Assembly: GCF_000478175.1 (NCBI RefSeq)
Contig: NZ_KI515775.1
Location: forward strand, 75,797-139,796
Direction: 5' to 3'
Source of the DNA: Corynebacterium sp. KPL1814
Lineage (GTDB): Bacteria > Actinomycetota > Actinomycetes > Mycobacteriales > Mycobacteriaceae
Length of the DNA stretch: 64,000 bases
Below the pieces are notes generated by a model. It was not told the DNA's origin. It searched no databases and worked only from the letters and a program-made list of their open reading frames with translations. Below, in pieces: positions 7,594-16,124 of this stretch. The position numbers and the translations under genes were made by a program. Each line of letters begins with the position of its first letter. The stretch's first letter is position 1.

Positions 7594-8925
7594 ATGGGAA
7601 TCGGCGCACTGAACTCGTCTTTTCAGAAGAAAGGCTATGTCACAGCGGACATGGAAGCCCACTGGGAAGAAGCACAACTTATCCGGAAGATTTTCGCTGT
7701 TGAAGCGGCAATGGCGCGGACGCAGGGACACATGGGAATCATCCCGCAGGAGGCTGCCGAGGCGATCTCAGATAATGCAGTCGCCAGTGATGAGCTGATA
7801 GAAAAGGCCCAAAGCGGCGGGGTTGGCAATCCTTCGGTCGCTGTCCTAGATGCGCTGCGGGAGGCGGTTCCGGAAGACCAACGCGGTTGGGTCCATTTCG
7901 GGGCGACGACTCAAGATATTTTGGATACCGCGCGGGCCCTGCAGATCAAGGCAGCTACCGACCTAATACTGGAACGCCTGAACGCTGTGATTGCAGCTAC
8001 CGCCAAACTTGCTCACGAGCATGCCACGACGTTAATGGTTGCGCGCACCAATGGGCAGTATGCATTGCCGACGACACTGGGTACGCGCTTCGCGCGGTGG
8101 AATGCGGAACTGCGCCGGAGCAGGGAACGCTTGGAAGCGATGCGCGAGCGCACGGAACAGATTCAATTTACCGGTGCTGTAGGCACGCTGGCGTCCTTTG
8201 GAGAACAAGGCCCTGAGTTAAGTCGGCGCCTTGCCAAAGAATTGGAACTGGTTTATCAACCGGTTTCTTGGCATGCGAGTTCGGATACAATGACAGAGCT
8301 TGTGACGACCGTGGCTACCTTGGGGCAAAGTTTGGCCAAGATTGCAGAGGATCTCTTTGCTATGCAGCAATCCGATTTGGTCGAGGCCCGCGAGGACATG
8401 GATGTGCATACCTCTGGATCGTCTACCATGCCGCAAAAACTTAATCCCTTTGCCACAATGAAAATTTCCGTGGGAGCCAGCATGGCTTGTGGCATGGCGG
8501 CAAACATGCTGACGCAAGCACCGGCCACCTTCGAGCGCGATCACCGCCAATCCGAGGTTCATCGCAATCTGATTCCACAAATCTTTGTTGCCGTCGATGG
8601 AGCGCTGGAAAAGTTGGGCCAGCTCTTTCCTCGCTTGCGTTTTGATGCACAAGCATTAGAAGACAATGTAAAAAGCGCGGGTGTCTCATTGATGACTGAA
8701 GGGATCATGATGGAGTTGGCTCCGCATATTGGTCATAGTGCCGCACACGACGCTCTTCAGGAATTCGCCCGAGAAAATAGAGAGAACGGTACCAGCCTGG
8801 AAGAGTTTTGCGCGGCCCACTCTAAGCTTGCAGGTGTTTCGGAAAAGCTGGACTTTGATGCCTTGACAAACCCAGCCAATTACATCGGCCAAGCTGTTGA
8901 AATCGCGAAATCGGCGAAGGAATAG
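7594..8925 (+). CDS. Fumarase/aspartase-superfamily lyase (adenylosuccinate lyase/PcaB-like)
   Basis: A 443-residue protein. The superfamily signature GSSTMPQKLNP occupies residues 275-285 and includes the catalytic serine loop; an earlier conserved HFGATTQDI segment is typical of the PcaB/adenylosuccinate lyase branch. These homotetramers eliminate a group from a succinyl moiety and mostly release fumarate. A separate purB is expected elsewhere, and the neighbour is a dicarboxylate transporter, so a role in using an N- or C-substituted succinate is more likely than purine synthesis. The exact substrate cannot be told. Ribosome-binding site AAGGAA lies 7 bases upstream. Confidence 0.8.
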   Translation: MGIGALNSSFQKKGYVTADMEAHWEEAQLIRKIFAVEAAMARTQGHMGIIPQEAAEAISDNAVASDELIEKAQSGGVGNPSVAVLDALREAVPEDQRGWVHFGATTQDILDTARALQIKAATDLILERLNAVIAATAKLAHEHATTLMVARTNGQYALPTTLGTRFARWNAELRRSRERLEAMRERTEQIQFTGAVGTLASFGEQGPELSRRLAKELELVYQPVSWHASSDTMTELVTTVATLGQSLAKIAEDLFAMQQSDLVEAREDMDVHTSGSSTMPQKLNPFATMKISVGASMACGMAANMLTQAPATFERDHRQSEVHRNLIPQIFVAVDGALEKLGQLFPRLRFDAQALEDNVKSAGVSLMTEGIMMELAPHIGHSAAHDALQEFARENRENGTSLEEFCAAHSKLAGVSEKLDFDALTNPANYIGQAVEIAKSAKE

Positions 8926-8978
8926 ATCAGGAATAAGTACTGCAAAGACCACCACTACGCAAAAGGTTCAGGCTGTCT

Positions 8979-9530
8979 TTAAGTAGCAGCATCTGCGTCA
9001 TCGACGGCTTGGGGCTGGGCGCGATCGCCCACGATGACCACGGTCAGCGGTTGGTTTAAAGAGGCCGCGGCCACGTCATTGGCATGCTCATTAGGAAGTG
9101 CGAGCAAGACGGTGGCAGAAGAAACTTCGCCCTCCGCGGTGGTGGTGGAGACCACCCGGGCGCCGGAGGCGATGACGCGGGCGGTCGCGGGCTGGGAATC
9201 GGTGGCATTGCTTGCCGTGACGATGTCGACGGTATCGCCGTGCTGTAGGTGGGGAATGATGTCTGGATCGGCAAGCGCGCTGCTAGGTATGGAAGAAGAA
9301 GGCAGGCGCTCGAGGGAAACATCGGAGGCGGAAAGCTCCGCGCCGGCGGGCAGATCGTGGCTAAAGACCAGCACCTGCGGCAGTTCCTTCGCCCTGGAAA
9401 TCGCGGAAACCAGCGCGGCAACGAGCAGGACCAGCGCGATGACGCGGCGCACGAGCACGCCGCGGCGGTGGCCAGGGGTGCGAAGAGTGCGAAAGAATTG
9501 AGAGATTCGCGGTGACGGAGAATGAGCCAT
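8979..9530 (-). CDS. Membrane-anchored SAF-domain (CpaB/RcpC-like) protein
   Basis: A 183-residue protein with a basic N-terminus, one membrane helix (about residues 27-46, RRVIALVLLVAALVSAISRA) and an extracytoplasmic SAF domain (VFSHDLPAGAELSASDVSLE), followed by a CpaB-like strand region and an acidic end. SAF domains occur in pilus assembly protein CpaB and in antifreeze-type proteins. No pilus genes adjoin, so its role is unknown. The ATG was preferred to an in-frame TTG two codons upstream. It follows fthC by 41 bases and is probably co-transcribed with it. Confidence 0.75.
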   Translation of the reverse strand: MAHSPSPRISQFFRTLRTPGHRRGVLVRRVIALVLLVAALVSAISRAKELPQVLVFSHDLPAGAELSASDVSLERLPSSSIPSSALADPDIIPHLQHGDTVDIVTASNATDSQPATARVIASGARVVSTTTAEGEVSSATVLLALPNEHANDVAAASLNQPLTVVIVGDRAQPQAVDDADAAT

Positions 9531-9571
9531 GCACAATTAGACTGCGCTACCGCCTGCACGGTTCCCTGCGT

Positions 9572-10153
9572 TTAGGAAGAAAAGCGGTGGATTCCTGCGG
9601 CGGTAACCACGGCCTCGACGCGGCGATCGTGGGATGTGGCCGGGATAGAGTCAAGGAACTCGGTAGGGTAGATCATGGCGAGTACCGCGGGGTGGTTGCG
9701 CGGAACCCGGGAAAGCGCGCGGTCGTAGTAGCCGCCGCCCTTGCCCAGGCGGTTTCCGGCCGCATCGATGGCCATGGCGGGGGCCAAAATCAGATCGCAA
9801 CCGCACAGCACGCGGCTATCAAAACGCGGGCCAGCCGGCTCAGAAATACCCAACTGACCAGGCTGCATGCTGTGCGGGCCCTTGTAATCTGCCCAGTTCA
9901 AAACGCCATTGCCGCAGGTGATGGGCAATAAAACGCGGTCGACGCGGCGGGAAAGCCACGGGATGAAATCCGCCCCGCCTGGTTCTGTGCCCAGCGGCCA
10001 ATAGGCAGCGACGCTCGATACGCCGGAAAGCTCGGGCTCTAACTGCTCGCGCAGGGCAGTGGTCCATTCCGCGCGCTCATCTGCGGTGAGGCTGCGGCGC
10101 GCGCGAAGCAGGCGGGTGCGGAGTTGAGCTTTGATGTCGCTGGAAGAAGGCAT
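9572..10153 (-). CDS. fthC: 5-formyltetrahydrofolate cyclo-ligase
   Basis: A 193-residue cytosolic enzyme that converts 5-formyl-THF to 5,10-methenyl-THF using ATP. The N-terminal basic helix (RTRLLRARRSLTADERA), the AYWPLGTEPGGADFIPWL segment and the diagnostic NRLGKGGGYYDRAL loop near the C-terminus are present. It is divergent from galU over 68 bases and heads a two-gene operon with the SAF protein. TATTAT lies six bases before the ATG on the minus strand, consistent with a leaderless or nearly leaderless mRNA. Confidence 0.93.
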   Translation of the reverse strand: MPSSSDIKAQLRTRLLRARRSLTADERAEWTTALREQLEPELSGVSSVAAYWPLGTEPGGADFIPWLSRRVDRVLLPITCGNGVLNWADYKGPHSMQPGQLGISEPAGPRFDSRVLCGCDLILAPAMAIDAAGNRLGKGGGYYDRALSRVPRNHPAVLAMIYPTEFLDSIPATSHDRRVEAVVTAAGIHRFSS

Positions 10154-10165
10154 AAATAAATAATA
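10154..10165 (-). promoter_or_regulatory. -10 element of fthC
   Basis: Minus-strand TATTAT ends six bases before the ATG with no Shine-Dalgarno sequence between. Confidence 0.4.
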
Positions 10166-10208
10166 GCGTCCGTGGCGTAGCGCTACACAGGAAAATCGTG
10201 CGCCGTTG

Positions 10209-10221
10209 TACCCTAAGATCC
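10209..10221 (+). promoter_or_regulatory. Leaderless promoter of galU
   Basis: TACCCT (10209-10214) is followed by exactly seven bases and then ATG; no ribosome-binding site is present. Confidence 0.5.
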
Positions 10222-11148
10222 ATGGCTAATGAACGCGAAGATTCCGCCTCCGGAATCACCACGGTTGTAGTTCCAGCGGCTGGCATGGGCACCCGCTTTC
10301 TGCCCGCCACGAAAACCGTCCCCAAAGAATTGCTGCCCGTTGTGGATACTCCCGGCATTGAATTGATTGCTGAGGAGGCAGCTTCAGTGGGCGCGCGCCG
10401 GCTTGCGGTCATTACCGCACCTGAAAAGCAAGAAGTAATGCGCCATTTTGCGGAATTTCCGGATCTGGTAGAAACCTTAGATTCCCGCGGCAAGGATGAG
10501 CAGGTGGCCAAGGTCAACCGCGCTCACCAGCTCATTGAGCCCATCGCGGTAGAGCAAGAAAAGCCCTTGGGCTTGGGCCATGCCGTGGGGCTGGCGGAAG
10601 AAGTCTTGGCAGAAGATGAGGACTCTTTTGCCGTCATGCTGCCGGATGACATCGTATTGCCGGCCACCGTTATGGCAGATATGGCGCGCGTTCGTGCTGA
10701 GCTCGGCGGCAGCGTGCTGTGCGCGTTTGCGGTGCCGCAGGAGCAGACGTTTAATTACGGCGTTTTTGACGTAGAAGATACTGACGCGCCGGGCGTGAAA
10801 AAGGTCGTCGGCATGGTGGAAAAGCCGGACCCAGAGGACGCGCCGTCCAACCTGGTTGCTACTGGGCGCTACCTTTTGGACCGCAAGATTTTTGATGCGC
10901 TGCGCCGGATCGAACCGGGCAAGGGCGGCGAATTGCAGCTGACCGATGCCATCGAGCTGCTCATTGAAGAAGGCGAGCCCGTCCACGTGGTGGTCCACGA
11001 GGGGAAGCGCCACGATTTGGGCAACCCCGGCGGCTATATCCCGGCCAACGTGGACTTTGGCCTGCGCGATGAAAAATACGGCCCAGCGCTGTATAAAGCT
11101 ATTAAACAAATCATGTCCGATTTCGAGGCGGAACAAGGCCTTAACTAA
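10222..11148 (+). CDS. galU: UTP-glucose-1-phosphate uridylyltransferase
   Basis: A 308-residue nucleotidyltransferase making UDP-glucose for envelope polysaccharides and trehalose. It has the N-terminal VVVPAAGMGTRFLPATKTVPKE substrate loop, LGLGHAVG, VMLPDDI and a late YDLGNPGGY-type motif (RHDLGNPGGYIPANV). The ATG used gives a leaderless start; an in-frame GTG 24 bases upstream would extend the protein by eight residues without family support. It precedes glp by 73 bases that hold a large hairpin. Confidence 0.94.
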   Translation: MANEREDSASGITTVVVPAAGMGTRFLPATKTVPKELLPVVDTPGIELIAEEAASVGARRLAVITAPEKQEVMRHFAEFPDLVETLDSRGKDEQVAKVNRAHQLIEPIAVEQEKPLGLGHAVGLAEEVLAEDEDSFAVMLPDDIVLPATVMADMARVRAELGGSVLCAFAVPQEQTFNYGVFDVEDTDAPGVKKVVGMVEKPDPEDAPSNLVATGRYLLDRKIFDALRRIEPGKGGELQLTDAIELLIEEGEPVHVVVHEGKRHDLGNPGGYIPANVDFGLRDEKYGPALYKAIKQIMSDFEAEQGLN

Positions 11149-11189
11149 TTACCTTGCCGCGCGCACGTGCGTCTAGGGCAGCAAGGTAA
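11149..11189 (+). terminator. Hairpin between galU and glp
   Basis: TTACCTTGC (11149-11157) pairs with GCAAGGTAA (11181-11189), enclosing a GC-rich inner stem. There is no T-run, so it may attenuate rather than end transcription. Confidence 0.4.
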
Positions 11190-11221
11190 AAGGGCAATAA
11201 GAAAGGGCGGGCAGAGACCGT

Positions 11222-12556
11222 ATGCGTTCAGTTGATGACCAGTTGGCGCTGGTTACTGATGCGGCGACGACCCCGGAGCCGGTGCGGATGAGCATTTCTA
11301 ATGCACTGGGGTTAATGTGCGCCGAGCAGGTGCAGGCCAATCAGCCTTTACCGGGCTTTCCCCAGGCGGCCATCGATGGGTATGCGGTTCGCGCCGTTGA
11401 TATCGGTGGCGAGCGCGGGTTGAAGGTTCGGCGCCCGAAGAATCAGGACCAAGAAGGCAGCGAGGGTGAGGATGCCCCCGAGCAGGCCGATGACGCCGCC
11501 GCGCAGCCCGCCCCACCAGAGGTTGAGCGTTCCTTGCCCGTGGTGGGCGAGGTGCCGGCCGGCTCGAAGCAGCCGTTGCGTTTACAGCCCAAGCAAGCCG
11601 TGCGGGTCTATACGGGCGCGCCCTTGCCCACGCTTGCCGATGCCGTCCTACCCCTCGAGTGGACCGACCGCGGCCGCAAGCGCATCACGGCGCACCGGAC
11701 GGTGCGCTCGGGCGACTTCGTCCGCCGCGTGGGCGATGATATCCAGCCCGGCGATGTCGCTGTATCCTCCGGCACCGTCCTTGGCCCAGCGCAGATTGGC
11801 TTATTGGCCGCGGTGGGCCGGTCCAAGGTGCTGGTTTATCCGCGCCCGCGCGTGACCATCGTGTCCTTTGGCCGCGAGTTGGTCGATGTGGATAAGGAAC
11901 CGGGCCTTGGCCAAGTCTTTGATGTGAACTCTTATTCCTTGGCCGCCGCCGCAAAAGAAGCGGGGGCGGACGTGGTCCGCGTAGGCATTGCCGAAGGCGA
12001 GCCGCGCCGCATCCGGGAAGTGCTAGAAACCCACATCACGCGCAGCGAAGCCCTTGTGATTACCGGTGCCGTTGGTGGCGCCGGTGCCGAACAGATCCGG
12101 GAGATTTTGGCGGAAATCGGCGATATCGATACCTCCCGCGTGGCCATGCACCCAGGATCCGTGCAAGGCTTTGGGCTAGTAGGAGATGAGCGCATCCCTA
12201 CATTCCTTCTTCCTTCGAACCCGGTTTCGTCGCTGGTTATTTTCGAAATCTATATTCGTCCCTTGATTCGCCTGGCTTTGGGCAAGCGCAATGCCCACCG
12301 CCGAGTGGTGCGTGCCCGCGCACTGAACCACATTGATTCCCGCCCCGGACGCCGTGGCTTCATTCGTGCCCGCTTGATGCGCGATGCCGAGACCGCAGAT
12401 TATTTGGTCGAGGGCCTTGGCGGAGCGACCGGTGCGCCGGCGCACCTTCTGGCGGGACTGTCCGAAGCCAATGCCATGATCCGCGTGCCTGAGGAAGTCA
12501 CCGAGATTCGCCCGGGCGATGTCGTTGATGTCTTATTCCTTACCCAGCGCAGCTAA
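11222..12556 (+). CDS. glp: Gephyrin-like molybdotransferase Glp (MoeA family)
   Basis: A 444-residue MoeA-type protein. Domains run as in MoeA: N-terminal region with LPGFPQAAIDGYAV, a beta-domain, the MoCF domain with VTIVSFGRELVD and TGAVGGAGAEQI, and a C-terminal barrel. In C. glutamicum this protein (Glp) is known to bind FtsZ and the membrane receptor GlpR, joining cell division to polar growth; glpR lies two genes downstream, supporting that role here. A charged Glu/Asp/Ala-rich insertion sits at about residues 72-103. In the MoCF domain the classical GGxS/GD motif is altered to GAVGGAGAE, so molybdopterin activity is uncertain. Its stop overlaps the rimJ start (TAATG). Confidence 0.9.
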   Translation: MRSVDDQLALVTDAATTPEPVRMSISNALGLMCAEQVQANQPLPGFPQAAIDGYAVRAVDIGGERGLKVRRPKNQDQEGSEGEDAPEQADDAAAQPAPPEVERSLPVVGEVPAGSKQPLRLQPKQAVRVYTGAPLPTLADAVLPLEWTDRGRKRITAHRTVRSGDFVRRVGDDIQPGDVAVSSGTVLGPAQIGLLAAVGRSKVLVYPRPRVTIVSFGRELVDVDKEPGLGQVFDVNSYSLAAAAKEAGADVVRVGIAEGEPRRIREVLETHITRSEALVITGAVGGAGAEQIREILAEIGDIDTSRVAMHPGSVQGFGLVGDERIPTFLLPSNPVSSLVIFEIYIRPLIRLALGKRNAHRRVVRARALNHIDSRPGRRGFIRARLMRDAETADYLVEGLGGATGAPAHLLAGLSEANAMIRVPEEVTEIRPGDVVDVLFLTQRS

Positions 12557-13266
12557 TGCTTGACCCTTTCGGTACCGCTGCGGCGAAGCTGCGCCATCCA
12601 GTTACTGGGCCCACAGATGATCTGCACCCCGGTTGGCCAGAAGCGACGCCGACGGTGCAGCTTCCTGCCTCGGGGACACTGCCGTCTGGCGGACGATTGC
12701 GGCTGCGGCCTTTGCTGCGCTCGGATGGTCCCGAATGGCGGCGCCAGCGCATTGAGGACGAACCCTTGCTCCGGCCGGTAGAGCCGACCCAGGCGACCAC
12801 TTGGGCAGCGGCCCATAGCTCGCAGGCCTGGTGGAATTACCTCATGTTTCTGCGCAACTCCGCGCGCGATGCGCAGGTAGTCCCCCTAGCCATTGAGCTC
12901 GAGGGAAAGTTCGCCGGCCAGGTAACACTAGGCAATATCCAGCACGGCAGCATCCAGGACTGTTGGATTGGCTATTGGGTTTATTCCGCCGTGCAGGGCG
13001 CGGGCGTTGCCACCGCGGCCACGGCCTTGGGCGTGGACCATGCCTTTGGGCGGGTAGGCCTGCACCGAGTGACCGCAACCTACTTGGAACAAAACCCCGC
13101 CTCCGGGCGCGTGCTGGAGGCCAACGGTTTTCGCTCCGAGGGATTTTTGCGCCGCAACCTGCATATCGATGGCGCCTGGCGGGATCACCATTTCGTGGCC
13201 CTAGTCAAGGAAGATTTTGCATCCACAGCGGTTGAGCGGCTGCGCCAAGCTGGGCGTTTGGTGTGA
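12556..13266 (+). CDS. rimJ: GNAT acetyltransferase of the RimJ type
   Basis: A 236-residue protein. After a 45-residue leader the GNAT fold begins at RLRLRPLLRSDGPEW and includes the acetyl-CoA loop (QGAGVATAATALGVDHAF), the ATYLEQNPASGRVLEANGF helix and SEGFLRRNLHIDGAWRDH, all typical of RimJ/RimL enzymes that acetylate protein N-termini. Translation is coupled to glp through a one-base overlap. Its placement between glp and glpR suggests co-expression with the divisome pair, but the target protein is unknown. Confidence 0.88.
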   Translation: MLDPFGTAAAKLRHPVTGPTDDLHPGWPEATPTVQLPASGTLPSGGRLRLRPLLRSDGPEWRRQRIEDEPLLRPVEPTQATTWAAAHSSQAWWNYLMFLRNSARDAQVVPLAIELEGKFAGQVTLGNIQHGSIQDCWIGYWVYSAVQGAGVATAATALGVDHAFGRVGLHRVTATYLEQNPASGRVLEANGFRSEGFLRRNLHIDGAWRDHHFVALVKEDFASTAVERLRQAGRLV

Positions 13267-13300
13267 AAAGCATCCTTAATTCCGGGGAATGCTTTCTCAG
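13264..13300 (+). terminator. Hairpin after rimJ
   Basis: AAAGCAT (13267-13273) pairs with ATGCTTT (13289-13295), extended inward by CC/GG, followed by tctcagtttt. It may separate rimJ from glpR. Confidence 0.45.
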
Positions 13301-13411
13301 TTTTCACATAAGTAACAACATTGTAATTTACGGCTTCTGTGGCCCCTAAAGTGCGGTTTTAGCGATTACAGTGGAGTAATCATATGCACCCCAAGGGAAG
13401 GTCCTTAAGTC

Positions 13412-14878
13412 GTGTCCACAGCTGTGCCAGTTATTGCAATCATCGTGGTGTGGCTCTTCGTGCTCGCGCCGTGGCTATTGGGCAGGAGCAATCGCCCGAT
13501 GAGCCATACCGGAGAGGCCTTTGAGGATACCCGCGTGCTCTTTTCCGGCGATTCCGGCAATGTCGCCGGCCGCCGCCGCCCGCGCCTGCGCGCCGATGAT
13601 ATCCACCGCAGTGCGTCGGATGAGGATCAAGACTACGAGGTCGTATCCGCTTCCACGGAAAACTCGGACCGCGAGGCAGACGTCGATGACGTGCTGATCG
13701 AGGAAGAAGTAGAGGACCGCGCTTCCCGCGCACAGTCGCGGACCATCGCCGGTGCTGCCCGCCGCGCCCGGGCGCAACCCTTCGGCGTTGGTGGCCGCGC
13801 ATTCCGCTCCGCCGCCGATGAGAACGAAGCGGACGCGCGCAATGGGCACGCCACCCCAACTGAGGAGACGGCAGAGACCATCGAGGGTGAAGTCATTGAG
13901 GAATCCGCGGTTCCAGCCGCTGCCGCTGATACCACCGATGCGACCAATGCCACCACTCCCGCCGATAGCGCGCGTACGTCTAGGGACTCCGACGATGCAG
14001 ATGTGAACACGGACGATGTCGATGATGTCTTGCTCGATGATGACGAGCGCGCCGGCGAGGAAGCAGGCGGTGCAAAGCGCAAGGGCCGCCGCGGTGATGT
14101 GGTTGCCAATTCCACCGAGTCCTTCACCGCGCCGGTGGCAGCGGACATTGCAGAAGACGCGTATGACTATGACGAGACCTATACCTCCCCGGTTGACCTG
14201 ATGTATCCGGGCGCGGTGGACCCCGCCCCAGTCATTGATGCAGAACAACCGGACTCCGCAGAAACCGACTCCGCAGAGTCTGAATCCGAAGGCGCAGCAG
14301 AGGAATCGGCAGAAGCAGATGAGTACAGTGCCCAGGGTGCTGAGGACGCGGCGTTGAATACGGACCTTTCTGAGGACGAGGTGGCATTTGCTCAGCGGCG
14401 CCTTGGCCGCGGTGGTTGGGACCCAGTAGCGGAAAAGGAGAAGTCCGCTACCCGCTACCAGCGCCGCCAGCGCACGCTCATCGGCCTAGCCATCGCAGTG
14501 GTCCTCACCGTGGCCCTGGGCATTGTGGCCGGTGGATGGACTTGGTGGCTGGCAGGCATCGTCGGCATCCTGACTGGGACCTACCTGGTGGCGCTGCGCG
14601 CGCAAGTCCGGCAAGAACAAGCGCTATTGCGGCGCCGAGTAAAGCACCTGCGCCGGGCGCGGTTGGGCGTTCACAATACCGATGATGAGGCGTTGAAGAT
14701 CCCCCGCAACCTGCGCCGCCCGGGTGCGGTCGTCGTCGAAATCGATGATGAAAGCCCCGACTTTGAGCACCTTCCCTTAAGCTACAGCGATGATGAAGAT
14801 GGCGACTTTGATGGCCCGCACGCCGGGCCCAGTGGGGTAGGGCGCCGCGATGACCTAGCCGCTCGCCGCGCAGGTTAA
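13412..14878 (+). CDS. glpR: Divisome membrane protein SepX/GlpR
   Basis: A 488-residue protein: a membrane helix at residues 4-24 (VPVIAIIVVWLFVLAPWLLG), a long acidic cytoplasmic linker of about 320 residues rich in Asp, Glu and Ala, and two adjacent helices at about 355-398. This is the arrangement of GlpR, the membrane receptor of Glp in C. glutamicum, and of its Streptomyces relative SepX. The linker carries the regions expected to bind Glp. The GTG start is supported by AAGGGAAGG upstream. The stop codon directly abuts the end of the convergent tag gene. Confidence 0.85.
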   Translation: MSTAVPVIAIIVVWLFVLAPWLLGRSNRPMSHTGEAFEDTRVLFSGDSGNVAGRRRPRLRADDIHRSASDEDQDYEVVSASTENSDREADVDDVLIEEEVEDRASRAQSRTIAGAARRARAQPFGVGGRAFRSAADENEADARNGHATPTEETAETIEGEVIEESAVPAAAADTTDATNATTPADSARTSRDSDDADVNTDDVDDVLLDDDERAGEEAGGAKRKGRRGDVVANSTESFTAPVAADIAEDAYDYDETYTSPVDLMYPGAVDPAPVIDAEQPDSAETDSAESESEGAAEESAEADEYSAQGAEDAALNTDLSEDEVAFAQRRLGRGGWDPVAEKEKSATRYQRRQRTLIGLAIAVVLTVALGIVAGGWTWWLAGIVGILTGTYLVALRAQVRQEQALLRRRVKHLRRARLGVHNTDDEALKIPRNLRRPGAVVVEIDDESPDFEHLPLSYSDDEDGDFDGPHAGPSGVGRRDDLAARRAG

Positions 14879-15538
14879 TTAGCCGGCTGCATCCTCGCTT
14901 CCGTGGAGCTTTTCGGTTTCCTCCGGCCATACACCGGAGGTAGCCCGGCGGTGGGAGCCCAAGAGATGGGTATCGACCATCCCTATTGCCTCCATGAGCG
15001 CAAAGCAGGTCACCGGCCCCACGAACTTAAAACCGGCCTTTTTCAATTCCCGCGACATGGCCTGCGATTCTGGGCTCTTGTTCGGAATATCCTCCATGAC
15101 CTCGGGGTAGATATTTTCTGTGGGCTGAAAGCTCCAAATGAAATCCGCTAAGCCACCCTCTTCGCGCAGTTTAATGGTGGCCTTCGCATTATTAATGGTG
15201 GCGCGGATCTTGGGCTCGTTGCGGATAATGGTGGCATCGGCAAGCAAGTGCTCCACCTCGGCCTCGCCGAATTCCGCGACCTTTTCCGGATCGAAGTGGC
15301 AAAAGGCCTTGCGGAAGGCGGGGCGCTTTTTTAATACCACGGCCCAAGACAACCCAGACTGGAAGGACTCCAGGCTCAGGCGCTCAAAAAGGCCGGCCTC
15401 GTCCCTAATGGGAAGTCCCCATTCGGTGTCGTAATAATCCGTCAATAGCGACGATGTCACGGCCCACGGCGTGCGGGCTACGCCGTTCTCGTCATACGCC
15501 AGCGGGGTGCGTTCTTCGGTGGTGGTGTCAGTGTCCAT
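14879..15538 (-). CDS. tag: DNA-3-methyladenine glycosylase I, lacking the usual zinc ligands
   Basis: A 219-residue base-excision enzyme. The Tag fold is clear: RTPWAVTSS, DTEWGLPIRDE, LSLESFQSGLSWAVVLKKR, and GFKFVGPVTCFALMEAIG. E. coli Tag holds one zinc with Cys4, His17, His175 and Cys179. Here the first two positions read Thr (RTPW) and Tyr (YYDTEWG), and the last is Ser (THLLGSH), leaving only the His; the zinc site is probably lost. The catalytic Glu in DTEWG is kept. The chosen ATG follows AGGAGA at nine bases; a longer version starting 17 codons upstream is less likely. Confidence 0.9.
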   Translation of the reverse strand: MDTDTTTEERTPLAYDENGVARTPWAVTSSLLTDYYDTEWGLPIRDEAGLFERLSLESFQSGLSWAVVLKKRPAFRKAFCHFDPEKVAEFGEAEVEHLLADATIIRNEPKIRATINNAKATIKLREEGGLADFIWSFQPTENIYPEVMEDIPNKSPESQAMSRELKKAGFKFVGPVTCFALMEAIGMVDTHLLGSHRRATSGVWPEETEKLHGSEDAAG

Positions 15539-15697
15539 GGACGGTTCTCCTATTGGTGTGTTGTGCCTATTTTCCTTGTCTTTCCCCATTCAAGCAGCGA
15601 TTGCGGGTGGGATGCAGCGTGTACCTCGCCAGATGGTGAAATTGCGAGCTCAGGGCGTGGGGCGGCGGTGTCTTCGCGTTGGGGTGGGCATTCGATG

Positions 15698-15710
15698 TAG
15701 TCTATTGACC
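15698..15710 (+). promoter_or_regulatory. Leaderless promoter of the DoxX gene
   Basis: TAGTCT (15698-15703), seven bases, then ATG. Confidence 0.5.
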
Positions 15711-16124
15711 ATGAATAGACCTGCCGTTCGTGATGCCGCGTTGCTGCTTTTTCGGTTGGTCCTCGGGCTCATCTTTATTGCGCACGGCGTGGACAAGATG
15801 TTCATGGACGGAATGGATGAGACGGTTGGGCAGTTTTCTGCCCTCGGCATCCCGCAGCCACAGATAGCCGGTTATGCCGCCGCAATCGGGGAGATGGTGG
15901 GTGGCGCCTTCCTCGTCATTGGTTTGTTAACCACCTTTGCCGCTGCGGCGCTGGCCGTGGACATGGTGGGCGCGCTGTACTTCGTGCACTGGGGAAATGG
16001 CCTCTTTGCCGGCGACGGTGGCATCGAGTACCCCTTGGTGCTGTGCATGTCCCTCATAATGATCGTTATTTTTGGTTCTGGCCGGGCGAGCTTGGATAGG
16101 GCGTTAAGCAATGTTGACGCATAG
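15711..16124 (+). CDS. DoxX-family membrane protein
   Basis: A 137-residue protein with four predicted membrane helices and the DoxX pattern LLLFRLVLGLIFIAHGVDKM followed by GIPQPQIAGYAAAIGEMVGG. DoxX proteins take part in redox defence at the membrane in mycobacteria, though biochemical detail is thin. The ATG chosen has a TANNNT box seven bases upstream; longer reading is possible but would add an unrelated N-terminus. Its end overlaps the next gene by 14 bases, which implies coupled translation. Confidence 0.82.
   Translation: MNRPAVRDAALLLFRLVLGLIFIAHGVDKMFMDGMDETVGQFSALGIPQPQIAGYAAAIGEMVGGAFLVIGLLTTFAAAALAVDMVGALYFVHWGNGLFAGDGGIEYPLVLCMSLIMIVIFGSGRASLDRALSNVDA

Noticed and set aside
13475..14248. 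257-codon minus-strand frame opposite glpR
   Set aside because: Antisense of the acidic linker of GlpR; the long frame follows from codon bias.
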